Source: Romanomermis culicivorax
Lineage: Eukaryota; Nematoda; Enoplea; Mermithida; Mermithidae
NCBI GenBank assembly: GCA_963922205.1
Contig: CAWUHX010000247.1
Span: 124,001-188,000 of the forward strand
Length of the DNA: 64,000 bases
Direction: 5' to 3'
Positions 21,007-33,000 of this stretch are shown piece by piece; within the stretch, counting starts at the first letter, position 1, and every line of letters starts with the position of its first letter. The notes beneath the pieces were generated by a model that had not been told where the DNA came from, made no database searches, and worked only from the letters and a program-made list of their open reading frames with translations. Both the position numbers and the translations under genes were made by a program.

Positions 21007-22285
21007 ATTCGGTAATAGCCTTCACTTTTTTCAGATCTGGTGAGATTCCATTTTCGTCCAGTATGTGTCCAAGAAAATGAACACTTTTTGGAAGAAATTT
21101 GCACTTCTCCAGTTTAAGTGTTAGCTTTGCTTTCCGAAGAGCTTGCAAGACCAATTCTAAATTCTCTAAATGTTCTTCATAAGTCTTGGAGAACACAATG
21201 ATATCATCAATATAAACCAGGCAGATTCTCCAGACTAGACCATGCAACACTCTCTCCATCATTCTCTGAAACTCTGCAGGTGCATTTTTAAGTCCGAAAG
21301 GCATAACTTTGAACTGATATAGGCCTTCCTGACATATAAATGCAGTTTTCTCCTTGCTACTCTCCTCAAGTGGGACTTGCCAATATCCAGACTTTAGATC
21401 CAATGTGGTATAAAATTTGGCATTACCTAGACAATCCAAATAATCATCCATTCTAGGTATAGGGTACCTATCATCCTTAGTAACCTCATTTATACCTCTG
21501 AAATCCACAACTGGTCTCGTGGAACCGTCCTTTTTCCCAACTAGGAAAAGTGGAGCAGCCCACGGTGACCGGCTGGGTTCAATAACTCCTTTATCTAACA
21601 TGTCTTGGACTTGAGCTCTAATCCCTGATCTTTGGTTAATGGGAGCTCTGTAATAATGTTTTGCCACTGGCATTGCATTACCAGTATCAATTTTGCACGT
21701 AAGATACGGTGTTGTAGTTAAGGGATCATTGGGTAAGCTGAAAACATCCCTGTATTTAGACAGTTTTGCTACAGCTGTTTCCTTTAATTCCTCATCGATA
21801 TCAGCCTTGGAGATCATTTTATATAGCGCTTCCCTAAATGCCAATGCATCATGCACGGACATTCTGGGAGTGGCATTAAAATTATCTTCAACACTAAATA
21901 TCCCACAACTCGTACTTTGTACGTCTGATACTCCTGAATTTTCTTGTAATATTGAGTCACAGTAGCCTACAACCTGATTAGGTTGCAGTTGGCATCCGGA
22001 ACCCGTATTATTCGAAATCATCAGAACAAAGTCTTCCCGTTTACCATCAACCAGTGTGCTATCAACTCTGAATTTCTTTTCTTCTTTATTTCCTTCTATG
22101 ACCAAACAATCGAGATCTGTTTTAGACGATCGTTCCCATAATCTTGCCTTAATAAGCACATCAGTTCCGTGTGGTATGTATACTTTCGTACATGATACCA
22201 CTGGCACCACTATACCTAATTGGCAGATCCTGGGGTATTGATCCTCTTCAGGACTTGAATGTACTATAGTTCTTCCCCTATACAA
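20945..22285 (-). pseudogene. Reverse transcriptase of the gypsy-type element
   Basis: Canonical Ty3/gypsy RT order is seen: VVDFRGINEVT, YPIPRMDDYLD, TLDLKSGYWQVPL, MPFGLKNAPAEFQ, the catalytic LVYIDDIIVFS and the thumb with FLGH. The frame breaks at the junction with RNase H: FLGI is followed by a frameshift near 20950, after which the connection continues in the next ORF. The catalytic residues themselves are intact. Confidence 0.93.
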
Positions 22286-23637
22286 TCAATAGCTTGTATA
22301 TGACTCGCGTGATCTTTAGGTACAACACTTATAGCTTTCTCAACTCCATTAAGTTTAATGATACCTTTACCAAAATCTATCATTGCTCCAACATCCGGAT
22401 GTGCTAAGAAATCCGTTCCAATTATGAGATTTTCCTCCGCATTAGGAATGATTATGGCTTCCACCAAGAAAACTCCAAATTCACAATGCATTTTGAACTG
22501 TATGTAACCATGTGCATGTACTACTGCACCATCAGCAACAGTGACTTTTAGTATCTCAGGATATCCGGTATATTCTTCATCAAAAGCTTCCTTAAGAAAC
22601 CATGAAGACATCACCGAACACTGAGCACCAGTATCCACTAGAGCCTTGGTGTTAGTATTACATACGGTCACATTAATGTGGAATGGGAGAGTTCGAGGGA
22701 ATTTAGAAAACCTTAATCGTTCCTCCTGATTAGGAATTATCCCATGCTTGAACGCTTTCGTAACCTTTGAATAATCCTCTTTCATCATGGCACACTTCAA
22801 CACTCCAGGCCATTTCATCTCACTAACACCTTGACCTGTAGTGGCAATGCTATTAACACCTCCAGCAGATCCCAACTCTGTCTGACTGGACGTGGATGGT
22901 TGACTACTGGAAATGGCTTGCACACTTGGGCTCTGGTTACTGATTTGAGCCTGACCTTGAGGGGGAGCTGTGATCATCAGCTGTTGGCTAGGGGCTGGCA
23001 GTTTTGGTGCTATATAGAGTTGCTCATTCCGCAATCTATTCTGGTAATCCATGAATCGTTGATAAGTATCATAATCCATAGTATCACCATAATAACCTAC
23101 GGCATGAGCACCTCTACTGCTCCCGCCAACATATCCTCCTCTAAAGCCTCCAAACTGTTGCCTGAAACCTCTGTTTCCACCATATCGATTATCCCAATTA
23201 CGTCCTTGTGCATTTTTCCATTGAAGGGTTTTACATTCGGACGTGTCATGAGAGTTATTTCTATGGTATCGACAATATGATTTCCTGAACTCGTTTCCAC
23301 CAAGTTTTTGGGGTTTGCCCTTATTAACTTTGGCAGAAATTTCATTCAATTTAGCATCAGTCTTTTGGCTTATCTCCTGATAACACTGAGCCAACTTCAC
23401 AATCTCCTGTGACAACTTTGCTAGAACAGAATCACTGCTAGGTTCCTCAGGCTCTTTTCCCTTTCGGGGAGTAGTAGCCATTTGAGTCCCCTGTGAGTTA
23501 TTCTCTTCTATAGAAGTATCGGAATCCTTCTTTTCTGACACTAGGATCGGGGCTTGCTTCTCTCTCCTTGCTTGCTGTCGCATAGCTTTATTTTGAAACT
23601 GCCTTTGTGGGGCATTGCCAAATTTATTTCTACCGAC
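22264..23637 (-). CDS. Nucleocapsid knuckle and aspartic protease of the gypsy-type element
   Basis: In the same frame as the capsid ORF, separated from it by one TAA. It contains an unusual knuckle CRYHRNNSHDTSEC (CX2HX4HX4C), a Gly/Arg/Tyr-rich tail, a PSTSSQ linker and a retropepsin-like core with the active-site motif VDTGAQCS and a second half with the LIIGTDFL signature. A frame change around 22264-22285 links it to the reverse transcriptase ORF. Confidence 0.85.
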   Translation of the reverse strand, partial: VGRNKFGNAPQRQFQNKAMRQQARREKQAPILVSEKKDSDTSIEENNSQGTQMATTPRKGKEPEEPSSDSVLAKLSQEIVKLAQCYQEISQKTDAKLNEISAKVNKGKPQKLGGNEFRKSYCRYHRNNSHDTSECKTLQWKNAQGRNWDNRYGGNRGFRQQFGGFRGGYVGGSSRGAHAVGYYGDTMDYDTYQRFMDYQNRLRNEQLYIAPKLPAPSQQLMITAPPQGQAQISNQSPSVQAISSSQPSTSSQTELGSAGGVNSIATTGQGVSEMKWPGVLKCAMMKEDYSKVTKAFKHGIIPNQEERLRFSKFPRTLPFHINVTVCNTNTKALVDTGAQCSVMSSWFLKEAFDEEYTGYPEILKVTVADGAVVHAHGYIQFKMHCEFGVFLVEAIIIPNAEENLIIGTDFLAHPDVGAMIDFGKGIIKLNGVEKAISVVPKDHASHIQAIDCIGEEL

Positions 23638-25197
23638 TTAAGCCACTTCAGCTTGCCCTTCACCCATCGTCACCTCATTTATCACAATTGGAGACTCCGG
23701 AGTTCCTCTCTTTTTATAAGCAGCTGTGTTCCGCTTATCAATCTTGTGCACATCCTCTGCTAGATCATGCCATGTTTCATACTTTTCTCTTTGATCTAGC
23801 AACTCCATCTGATACTCTTCAGATGCTTTATACAAAAAGGTATCAATTATGAAACGATCTCTGAACTCTTCGGTCTTATTAGGATATAATCTGTCTACTA
23901 GCACACTTATTCTCTTGAGGAATTTCACTGGAGCTTCATCAAATTCCTGCTTTATGTTCATCAGCTCCCTTGTTTGCATACCGTCATTTGAATCTGGAGC
24001 TTGCACTTTGAGCAACTTTCTTCGGGCTTTTTCGTAACTTTTGAACCTTTTGGCAGTAGCTTTCGGTACACCCTTAGAAAGCGCTCGTAAGGCAGCCAGC
24101 TTTATTTTATCAGTAGTCTCTGAAGTAAACTCTGCCTCTAAATCATTTAGGAAGCTGAGAACCTGTGTCTCAGTCATGTCATCGAGGAGTAGCTTTGGCT
24201 TTACAGCCTTCACTATATCTGACACAGTAGGCTCCAATCCATCCACTGAGGAGTCATCAGAATCTGATGAATTTCCTCGTGTGGACTTTTTGGATCGTTT
24301 GTGCTTCGATGTAGTATGTTTGCTTTCCTTATGACTACCTGCTGCTTCTTCATCAGCCTCTTGGAAAAATTGAGCAACTATATCACTTGCTTGTTCTCGA
24401 ACAGCAAGCGGTTCAGTTACCCATTTTTCCGTAGAAACCTTTGATTTCACAGCAGGTTTGACTGTGAACTTTTGCTCTGACTCATCTGCTTCCATCTGCC
24501 GTAACCTTTGGTCATTGGCAATACAGGTTGCAGACGTCATTGGCAAAGTTCTACACATATCCTGAGTTTGCAATGATCTGTCTGTAGTCCTACTCACTCG
24601 GATATCCCTTTCCTTTTGATCCAGGACGAATCTTTCCAATAGTCCTTGGACTCCGATCATCGAATCGGCCATTTTGTCAATTTTGACATTTAGTCGTCTA
24701 ATTTCGTCGTCCTTTTGACTCATTTCGAATCGTAAGTCGTCCAATGGATCGTGACGGTAATCGTCCTGAATATTATCCAAATTTTCGTTTACGTATTCAC
24801 GATGATACATATCGAATCGCTGTCGAGGTCGTGGAAAACGTTCCTCTCTAAATTGATCAAACGGATCAATATGATCCTCGGCCAATTTCAGCCTTCTATC
24901 AATAGGCGCTAATAATTGAGCATCTCTATCTTCGGCAGTCAATAGTTCCTTTGCCGTGGCCATATTATTGATATTATTAGTGGCCATTATAGGCGCTACG
25001 GAAGTGGGAGCGCTTACTGGGTCCAATTTTACCTCAGCCTGCTGGCTTATGGCACTTGAGTCAAAGCCTTTCCGCTTGCTCGTAGTATTAGATACCACGG
25101 GCAGTGGGAAAGATTTATCCGACTCATCATGCCTTACACCAGGTGGAGTCCTCGGCAAAGTCGTACCAGAGGCTAAATCCTCAGCATTTTTGGACAT
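23638..25197 (-). CDS. Gag, capsid part, of the gypsy-type element
   Basis: About 520 codons from the Met at 25197 to a TAA at 23638-23640. An upstream in-frame region reaches the primer-binding site but has no ATG. The protein has a charged N-terminal region, a KHKRSKKSTRGNSS-type basic/serine stretch, and a capsid-like helical domain (KFLKRISVLVDRLYPNKTEEF ... ETWHDLAEDVHKID) near the end. The reading frame continues unchanged after the TAA into the nucleocapsid and protease ORF. Confidence 0.8.
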   Translation of the reverse strand: MSKNAEDLASGTTLPRTPPGVRHDESDKSFPLPVVSNTTSKRKGFDSSAISQQAEVKLDPVSAPTSVAPIMATNNINNMATAKELLTAEDRDAQLLAPIDRRLKLAEDHIDPFDQFREERFPRPRQRFDMYHREYVNENLDNIQDDYRHDPLDDLRFEMSQKDDEIRRLNVKIDKMADSMIGVQGLLERFVLDQKERDIRVSRTTDRSLQTQDMCRTLPMTSATCIANDQRLRQMEADESEQKFTVKPAVKSKVSTEKWVTEPLAVREQASDIVAQFFQEADEEAAGSHKESKHTTSKHKRSKKSTRGNSSDSDDSSVDGLEPTVSDIVKAVKPKLLLDDMTETQVLSFLNDLEAEFTSETTDKIKLAALRALSKGVPKATAKRFKSYEKARRKLLKVQAPDSNDGMQTRELMNIKQEFDEAPVKFLKRISVLVDRLYPNKTEEFRDRFIIDTFLYKASEEYQMELLDQREKYETWHDLAEDVHKIDKRNTAAYKKRGTPESPIVINEVTMGEGQAEVA

Positions 25198-25270
25198 TTT
25201 GAGCCCTAAGTCTTTGTAAAAACCTTTAGGTTTTGTGACACCTCGAGTGACTCTGCGCTCTTCCGTATTG

Positions 25271-25289
25271 CAAGTGTCAGAAGCCACCA
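25271..25289 (-). other. Candidate primer-binding site of the gypsy-type element
   Basis: Two bases after the 5' LTR the minus strand reads TGGTGGCTTCTGACACTTG, beginning with the expected TGG. The tRNA was not identified. Confidence 0.55.
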
Positions 25290-25291
25290 CT

Positions 25292-25894
25292 TGTTATGTT
25301 TACTTCTCTGCTTAGATCCGAAGATGTCAGCAATATAACTCAAGTCCTATCGGCTTGTACTCAATCGACTACTGTAGGTCACTCAAAGGAGCTTCCTATT
25401 AGCAATCAACTGAACACAGTGCAACAATCCTTAAGCAGAAATAAACACAACCTTCAGTCACTAATTAGCAACTGGAAACTCTAACTCTTGCAATTGAAGG
25501 GCACTCAGGGGCTCCCCAGATGCCTCCTAAAGGTTTACACAAATAAACAGAACTCACTATAATAATATCCAAAAGGACTGGGGCTTCACCTTGGCTTGGC
25601 TGCCGTGTAAGGCGACTCCCTCCAACCGCTCAATGCGCGAGAAATAGTAATAATATAAATAATAAATAATTATTATATTAATAATATGCAAATCTGGTGT
25701 GGGGCTGTTGACGTTTGCCTTTACTAGGCGATACAATACAATTTATATCGGACGCGACTCGCCCACGACACACCAAAATTGCGAAGGTAAACACGAATGA
25801 ATATTTTCTTCCTTTTTGGTGGAATCGTAACTTTGTCGATTCACCAATTTTGCATAGATGTGGGATTGCTACTGCCGTAAGCACATCCCCAACA
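25292..25894 (-). repeat. 5' LTR of the gypsy-type element
   Basis: On the plus strand it starts TGTTATGTTTACTTCTCTGC and ends CACATCCCCAACA. It is highly similar but not identical to the LTR at 14004-14607, indicating an insertion that is not recent. Confidence 0.93.
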
Positions 25895-27042
25895 AAAGTA
25901 CTGGCGCCACATGTGTACTAGCCTCCCCGCAGCTGGCGCTGGGACTGATCCTGTGATCAGTGCGAATGAGTACACAATTTCTGTTGATATATCACATGAT
26001 TTATTGCTCATATTGATTGTTTATTCCATTTAGGCTAGCTACATAAAGCTTGAAGCGGCAGCTTCAGCTTTATTAGCTAGGCGATCTTCCCTCCCCCTCC
26101 GCAACAGGCGGGGGGGGGGTGGCGGCGGTGTGTAGCAACTAAGAGAACAAAAAAGTAGAGTCCCGCGCCAAATTTAGGCTGTTGTCCTAAATGGGTCATG
26201 TTGGGAACCAATCGATAGATCTCATTGAGCTGATTCCGAAAAGTACTATATATGTCACATTATCTCAAGTTTTGACGGAGATGTGGGTGGGCCAAGTTTC
26301 GGCAACTTTTTTCTTTCTAGTCAAGTGTGACGTCATGCTTTTTTTCCAGCCGGAAAAATGACGTCATAGTAGTCGGCGGAAGGTCGGCTATGTTTTGTGT
26401 GGGTGCCACGGATGCAAATTTTTTCTAAGTCCAAGTCCTATCTTATAACATGGGCGTGGCACAATTTTACCCCTAAGCCCCCCCCTTCTATACTACTTGA
26501 AAAGTTCACTTCCTCAGGTTCTCCAAGAACCTTACTCTCAAAAATATGATTATCCAAAATGTGGACCTTGATTTTCGGATATTTTATTCTTTAGAAAATA
26601 TACAACAAAATCTAATATAATTGTAATAATAATAATAATATTATGAAGCCGCGCGAAAAACAAAAACAAGCAAAAAACGAAAAATGTCTATAATAAAACT
26701 TAGCAGTGTAAAGAAATAAATAATACAATGTGTAAAGTGCATTTTCCAAGGGAAAAAAACGGGCAGTCGTCTAATATAATAACAGTTTTCGTCCAAGATC
26801 AATAATGTAGCACCAAGAAAAAAGCAAAGAGGAAAACAAATAGTTTTCGAAAAAAAGAAAAGAAAAACGAAAATAATATATAAAAAAAATTTTTTATCAC
26901 ATTTTCGCCGTATATATTGATCGCGATTTCCTCGATGAGTTTGTAAAATTGTATTTCGTTGTTACAATTTAACAGCCGAACATTGTCGATCTTGATTTTG
27001 ATATTACGCGCAATAGTTTTTTTTTTCTTTGCTCCTAATTCT
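25895..27042. other. Spacer between gypsy element and collagen 3' end
   Basis: Contains a G-run (26107-26118), a short (AAT)n tract near 26625 and AT-rich sequence. It includes the 3' UTR of the collagen gene; a minus-strand AATAAA occurs at 26583-26588, 455 bases past the stop. Confidence 0.5.
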
Positions 27043-30000
27043 CTACGTTAAACTTCGATAACAAACTTGACATCTTGATACTCTTTCGCGAAGATTACCG
27101 GCTTTCAATGTTTGACTTTCTGGTATCTGGAACGAGAAGGAAAAAAAATCAGTTTACATTACATATCATGGTGTAAAGTTAAGCCTGATGTAAACTTGCA
27201 TAGAAAATCTCACCCTAAACATTTGGCTATCGTCTATCGTCGTAAGCCAGAAAGAAAATTTATTGGCGAAATAATGGCAAGTGCCGCGGGCGCCGTTACA
27301 TTCGATGAACGGCGTGGCCCGGAAATCTTCGAGGCACGAGCCCGGCGAACTCAACGATTGGCCGCCGCCTTCGGCTCCGGCGGCCGTATGCATAGCGAAA
27401 CTGTAACCGATCCACAATGATTGCCAGCCATTCGGGCAATCGGGCACCAAAAGCGTTTGCGAATGGACGGCGATGACGTTGGACGTCGTTTCACAAACGA
27501 CGCATCTAAAATGGCAAAAGGATAGAAAAAGTTGTCCCACACCCCCTCCTACACAACGCCTATGTTGAGAGTGGTTGCAGCGCGGGTCCTGTATAGGGTC
27601 AAATTTTTGGCCCGACTCAACCCAAGTTTGGTCAACTCCTGACCAAATGCAAACCCAAACCCACGGGTACCATGTGAAGTCTGGTAACAAACAACATTCT
27701 ACCCCTACCATCGATGTTTCAGACAATTCACGGGACACCCTAATTGGGATTCATCCATACCCTACAGTATGATCATGTAATATGATGTGCAAGTACGATG
27801 TGATGCATACGTTACAGTATGATCACATGACATGATGTGCAGGTACAGTTCATGTACTGCATTGTACCAGAATTTTCTAGAACCTTGTTGAATATGTCTT
27901 GAATAATGATTGGAATATGTTGAAAATAGATTAGCCTTATGATAATTGGTAAATATCCAACGAATAATAGCTGATAAATAGCTAAGTTTAACAAGGCCGA
28001 CTAAGACAACAGGGATGGTCACACCTTCCCCGCCATTGGCCAGTGGTGGGACAGCTCCAGCCCTTCAACACTGGTAACTATACCAGGGGCCCCTCTGTTC
28101 CTGGAAGGGACAGGGGTGTTGCATGGTAACTTAAACAACATTCCACCCATAGGATTGATGTTTCAGCCAATTCATGGAGTTCAGATGCCAGATATTTTTG
28201 TTAAGCCCTCATTAGGATTGTCATCCGTACCCTGACGTTGGCCAGTGGTAGGACAGCTCCAGCGCCACTTAGGAAGCCCTTCAACAGTGGTGACTGCTTC
28301 AGGGGCGTCCCTGTTGCTCCAACGGAGAGAGGTGTTGCATGGTAACATACAGCTGGGTATTCCCATGTGAGCAAATTCGCAATTGGGCGATTCCAAACGA
28401 GCAATCCAGATCTTTCTTCGTATGTATCTCTTTTTTCTTCGTTTCTTGTCTGTATTGATACTGTTTTTTTTGTTTATGTATATTTTTACGTTTTCATCTT
28501 TTGTCTCTGCTTTCTTTTATTTTCGTTTTTCTTTTCATCTACTTTTTTCTGTTTGGTTAATGAAACAACATTTTACAAGCTGCCATTTTAAAAAAAGTGT
28601 AGTCTCCAATATAATTCTTATAGAATTCGCCACGCTCTGTTTTCTATATAATTTTATCTTTGTAATTTTTTCTCCATTACTTTTCTTAGTTTTTTCCTTT
28701 TAAACTCTTCTGATTCTTACTTTTTTTTGTTGTTTTTTCACATTTTTTTCTTTCTTTCTCGCCACTATTTTTGTGTTTTCTTATTCATAACCTTTCCATT
28801 TTTCGAATTTTCTATTTCTTTCTCTTGGTTTTTTGTTTCTTCCAGCATTCTTTTGTTTATGTTTTTATGAAGATTTTCACACTTACAACGACGAAAGATT
28901 CAAGCATGTCGAACTGTACAAGAATTATACAGGAGACTACGGTTATTCAAAATGACAACTTCTAATGAGTTTTTTCATGAGTAAAAAAAGAAAAAAGTAG
29001 ATGACAAGAAAAAAGAAAATGAAATAAAACACAGACAAAATATAAAAATTCAAAAACATGAATAAGCAAAAACATCAACAATATACCCAGAAAAAGAAAG
29101 AAAGCTCTGTGCCAGGATGTCCGAAATACAAAAAGTCGATGGTTCGAACCCCTCGTTGACTTTTTTCAGGGTTGCCAAGTGATGAGAAAAACCCAAATTT
29201 AGGAGGTTTGTAGTTTTTGTGGGGTTTTTGTTTTTTCAAAAAAGATGTTTTTTTCAAAAAATTTGAGGTTTTTTACCAAAAATTTGTTTTTTTTTGATAT
29301 TTTAGGTTGTCAACATTGAATTCAAAAATTACCTGGAAATATACGGCTCGATTTCCCGTTCACCGACGGGCATCATAGGAATAGCGGCGCTGCTCGACAG
29401 CCAATAAGACTTGTCGTTTCGGGATGCGTAGTTACAAACGTTATTGAAATCACAAAATAAGAAAGGCATGGTGGAAAAACGCGGCAGGCAAGAACCGGCG
29501 TGACCTGCGAGATGAAAAAAAAATTGTACTGCACTGGTCAATTTGTGTAAACTTCCAAAATCCACGACTCACCCAAATCTTGATTGTGGGACTTTTCGTT
29601 TCCTTCTATATACAATAAAGAATAACCGTCCCATAATTTAGTTTGATCGGCGTAACATTCGGGCACCGATTCCGTTTGGCTATGGCGGACCATCAAAAAT
29701 CCGCCCCGATAAGTTGGACCCGGTGGTCCAGGGGGTCCATCACGACCTGGTTCACCTTGACCGCCTGGTAGACCTGGCAGGCCTTCGGCTCCTGGTCTTC
29801 CTGGAAAGGCATACATAATTTAATATGGTGTTAACTAACAATCAGATTTTTCTCCTCACCTGAATCGCCTTTCGGACCGGGCATTCCCGGCGAACCTGGG
29901 AATCCATTTTGACCTTGGAGGCCGAGATCGCCTTTCGGTCCAGGGAATCCGATTTGTCCATCTAGTCCAGGTTGGCCTACGGGACCAGGCAGGCCTGGTA

Positions 30001-33000
30001 GGCCTCGATCACCTTTGTCGCCCCGAGGTCCGGGCAAAATTTGTTTCGGTGGTGGACCTGGTTCACCTTTTTGTCCAGCGAAGCCGGGTACTCCGGGAGC
30101 ACCAGCCAGTCCGTCACGTCCAGGGAATCCAGCGTCGCCTTTTGGACCCGGTAGTCCTGCTTGGCCAGGTAGTCCGGGATATCCAGCATCGCCTTTGAGA
30201 CCATTTAAGCCCGGTTGTCCAGCATTTCCTAGGCATTAACTTTAATAAAATATCTACATTCCATCATATACTCCCTACTAAGTACCTTTCGGTCCAGGTA
30301 TGCCTGGCGTTCCAGGTCTGCCATCAAACCCACGATCGCCTTTGTCACCGAGGGGTCCAGGCAGTCCTGGTAGTCCCGCGTCTCCCTTCAGGCCAGGGAA
30401 TCCATCACGTCCACGTTCGCCCGGGATGCCTGATGGTCCGGGTTCGCCTTTCAGTCCTTGTTGACCCGGAAATCCTGGCAAGCCTTTCATTCCAGGAATG
30501 CCAGGCACGCCGTCCAACCCACGTTCGCCTTTGAGGCCAGCAAAACCGGGCAATCCATCTTTGCCAGGCAATCCTGGTAGTCCGCTGTCGCCCTTGGCAC
30601 CAGGAAATCCAATGCCAGCTTCTCCTTTTGGTCCAGGTAAACCCGACAAACCTTTCTCTCCGGGAATTCCATCCAATCCTGGTAACCCTGATGCTCCTGG
30701 TAATCCCGCATCGCCCTTCGGTCCTGGTATGCCCGGCGTTCCGTCCAATCCATTGAGTCCACGTTCACCTTTTGATCCAGGGAATCCTGGCATTCCTGCA
30801 TCGCCTTTGGGTCCTGAGAGCCCTGGTGATCCGGGCAAACCACTGAGACCCATTTCGCCTTTAGGGCCGGGCAATCCCGGTTGTCCGTCTTGTCCTTGGA
30901 GTCCTGGCAGTCCGCCAGCGCCTTTTTCACCACGTATTCCTGGCACGCCCATTCGTCCTTTTTCGCCTGGAATGCCCGCCAAGCCTGGTTGACCTGGGAA
31001 GCCCGACTCGCCTTTTGGTCCTGGGAAGCCATCGGCGCCTCGCTGACCTGGTAGTCCCGATGCTCCTGGTTGACCCTTTAAAGAGAAAAAATTAATCATT
31101 CTATAAAAAGTGTGAAAATTCAACTGCACTCACTCCATCGCCTTTGAGGCCAGGAAATCCTGGTACTCCATTGTTGCCTTTCGGTCCAGGTAATCCAGGT
31201 GATCCCGGTAATCCAGCCAATCCTAAATCGCCTTTCAATCCAGGATAGCCTTTTTCGCCAATGCCGTATTCCCCCTTGGGGCCTGGTAAGCCTGGGGCTC
31301 CATCCAAACCAGGGAGGCCAGCCGGTCCTCGTAAACCAGGTTGTCCTGGTAAGCCTTTGTCGCCTTTGCCTCCTTCGGTTCCCCTGGGACCCGGTTCGCC
31401 TTTGAAGCCTGGAAGGCCGGGGAATCCACGATCGCCCTTTGCTCCAAATGGTCCAGGTTGCCCTGGGATACCTGGCGAGCCTGGTAGTCCATCGTCGCCT
31501 TTGGGACCCGGAATACCTTGAAGAATTGGACAATTAAAGGCGTAGTCGGATTTTCAGAAGATCAACTTTTTACCTGGTATTCCATCTCTTCCACGATCGC
31601 CTTTTGTGCCTGGTTGCCCGTCTAAGCCTGGTCGTCCCAAGTCGCCTTTTGCACCCGGCAGGCCTGGGAACCCACTTTCGCCTTTCAAACCACGTACGCC
31701 AGGGACGCCCATTACACCTGGAAGTCCTGGTACACCCGCTAGCCCCTTGTCTCCTCGAAGTCCGGCAATTCCTGGTACACCAGGAAGTCCATCATCGCCA
31801 CGTTGACCCTAAAAAATAAATAGTAAAAAGTGTGTAAAATAAAAACAGCAAAAAATTTCTCCTAATATCTAAGGGGTCCCAAAGCTTTTATACATTTCTT
31901 TGTTCCTTGTTCTTTGTTCTTTTTTCTTTTTTTATTTTTTATTTTTTTCTTTTTTCTTTGTTTTTTGTTTTTTGTTTTTCCTTTTTTCTGTTTTGTGTTT
32001 TCCTTTTTCTTTTTCCTTTGTTATATTTTCTTTTTTCTCTCTTTTTTTTTATTTTATTTTTGTTCTTTTTTCTTTTTCCTTTTTTTCTTTCTTGTTTCTT
32101 CTTTTTCCTTTTTTATTTTTCCTTTTTTATTTTTCCTTTTTTATTTTTCCTTTTTTCTTTTTCATTTTTTCTGTTTTGTGTTTTCTTTTTTCTTTTTTCT
32201 TTTTTCCTTTTTCTATTTTCTTTTTTCTTTTTTCTTTTTTCTTTATTCTTTATTCTTTTTTTTATATTTCCGTTTTTTATTTTGTCTTTTTTCTTCTTTC
32301 TTCTTTCTTTTTTCTTTTTTCCTTTTGTTTTTTTTTGTTTTTTGTTTTTTCTTCTTTTTTTCTTTTTTCTTTTTTCTTTTTCTCTTTGCTTTTCTCTTTT
32401 TTCTTTTTTGATTTTGCTTTTTTCTTCTTTGTATGTTTTTCTTTTGTTTTTACTTTTTTCTTTTCCTCTTTTTCTTTTCCTCTTTTTCTTTTCCTCTTTT
32501 TCTTTTCCTCTTTTTCTTTTCCTCTTTTTCTTTTCCTCTTTTTCTTTTCCTCTTTTTCTTTTCCTCTTTTTCTTTTTCTTTTTCTCTTTTTCTTTTTTCT
32601 TTTCTCTTTTCTCTTTTGTTTGTTTTTTGTTTATTTTTCCTTTTCCTTTCTCCTGCTTTCTTTTTTCTTTTTGCTTATTTTCTTTTCTCTTTTTTTCTTT
32701 TTTCTTTTTTCTTTTTTCATTTCTTTGTCCTTAATTCTTTTTTCTTTTCTCTTTCTTTCCCGAATGACTGAGTGAAAATGCAAAAATTCACTTACAGGTA
32801 AACCTGGTGCTCCTGGCAATCCTTGTATTCCTGTGTCGCCCTCTTTGCCCGGTGGTCCTGGAAATCCTGCATCGCCTTTTGGTCCTGGTATTCCTGGTTG
32901 TCCTGGTAAGCCGTCCATTCCGCCATTACCCTTTTCGCCTCGTATGCCTGGCACGCCCATTTGACCTTTGATTCCTGGCAGTCCTGGTCGTCCATCAAAA

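Larger units (their letters stand above)
14004..25894 (-). mobile_element. Ty3/gypsy-type LTR retrotransposon, 11.9 kb, decayed, with extra exonuclease-like ORF
   Basis: Two LTRs of ~603 bp (25292-25894 and 14004-14607) enclose, on the minus strand, gag, protease, reverse transcriptase, RNase H, integrase with a GPY/F-like end, a ~1.35-kb spacer, and a long extra ORF in the position where env would sit. Frameshifts and stops interrupt nearly every gene, so the copy is not autonomous. The flanks (TATCT on the left, AAAGT on the right) do not form a target duplication, which suggests recombination between copies or later change at one end. Confidence 0.92.

Noticed and set aside
27166-27738. 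Single 190-codon minus-strand gene
   Set aside because: Only its central part is coding; it is exon 19 of the collagen gene read through flanking introns.
29095-29160. tRNA-like B box (GGTTCGAACCC) in collagen intron 18
   Set aside because: No A box or foldable cloverleaf around it.
32454-32575. Regular short repeats resembling a CRISPR array
   Set aside because: Units are directly adjacent without spacers, in an intron of a eukaryotic gene.
31900-32775. Long Phe/Leu/Ser ORFs on the plus strand and a matching Lys-rich ORF extension on the minus strand
   Set aside because: They are translations of a T/C-only intronic tract inside the collagen gene; all three frames are open for compositional reasons.
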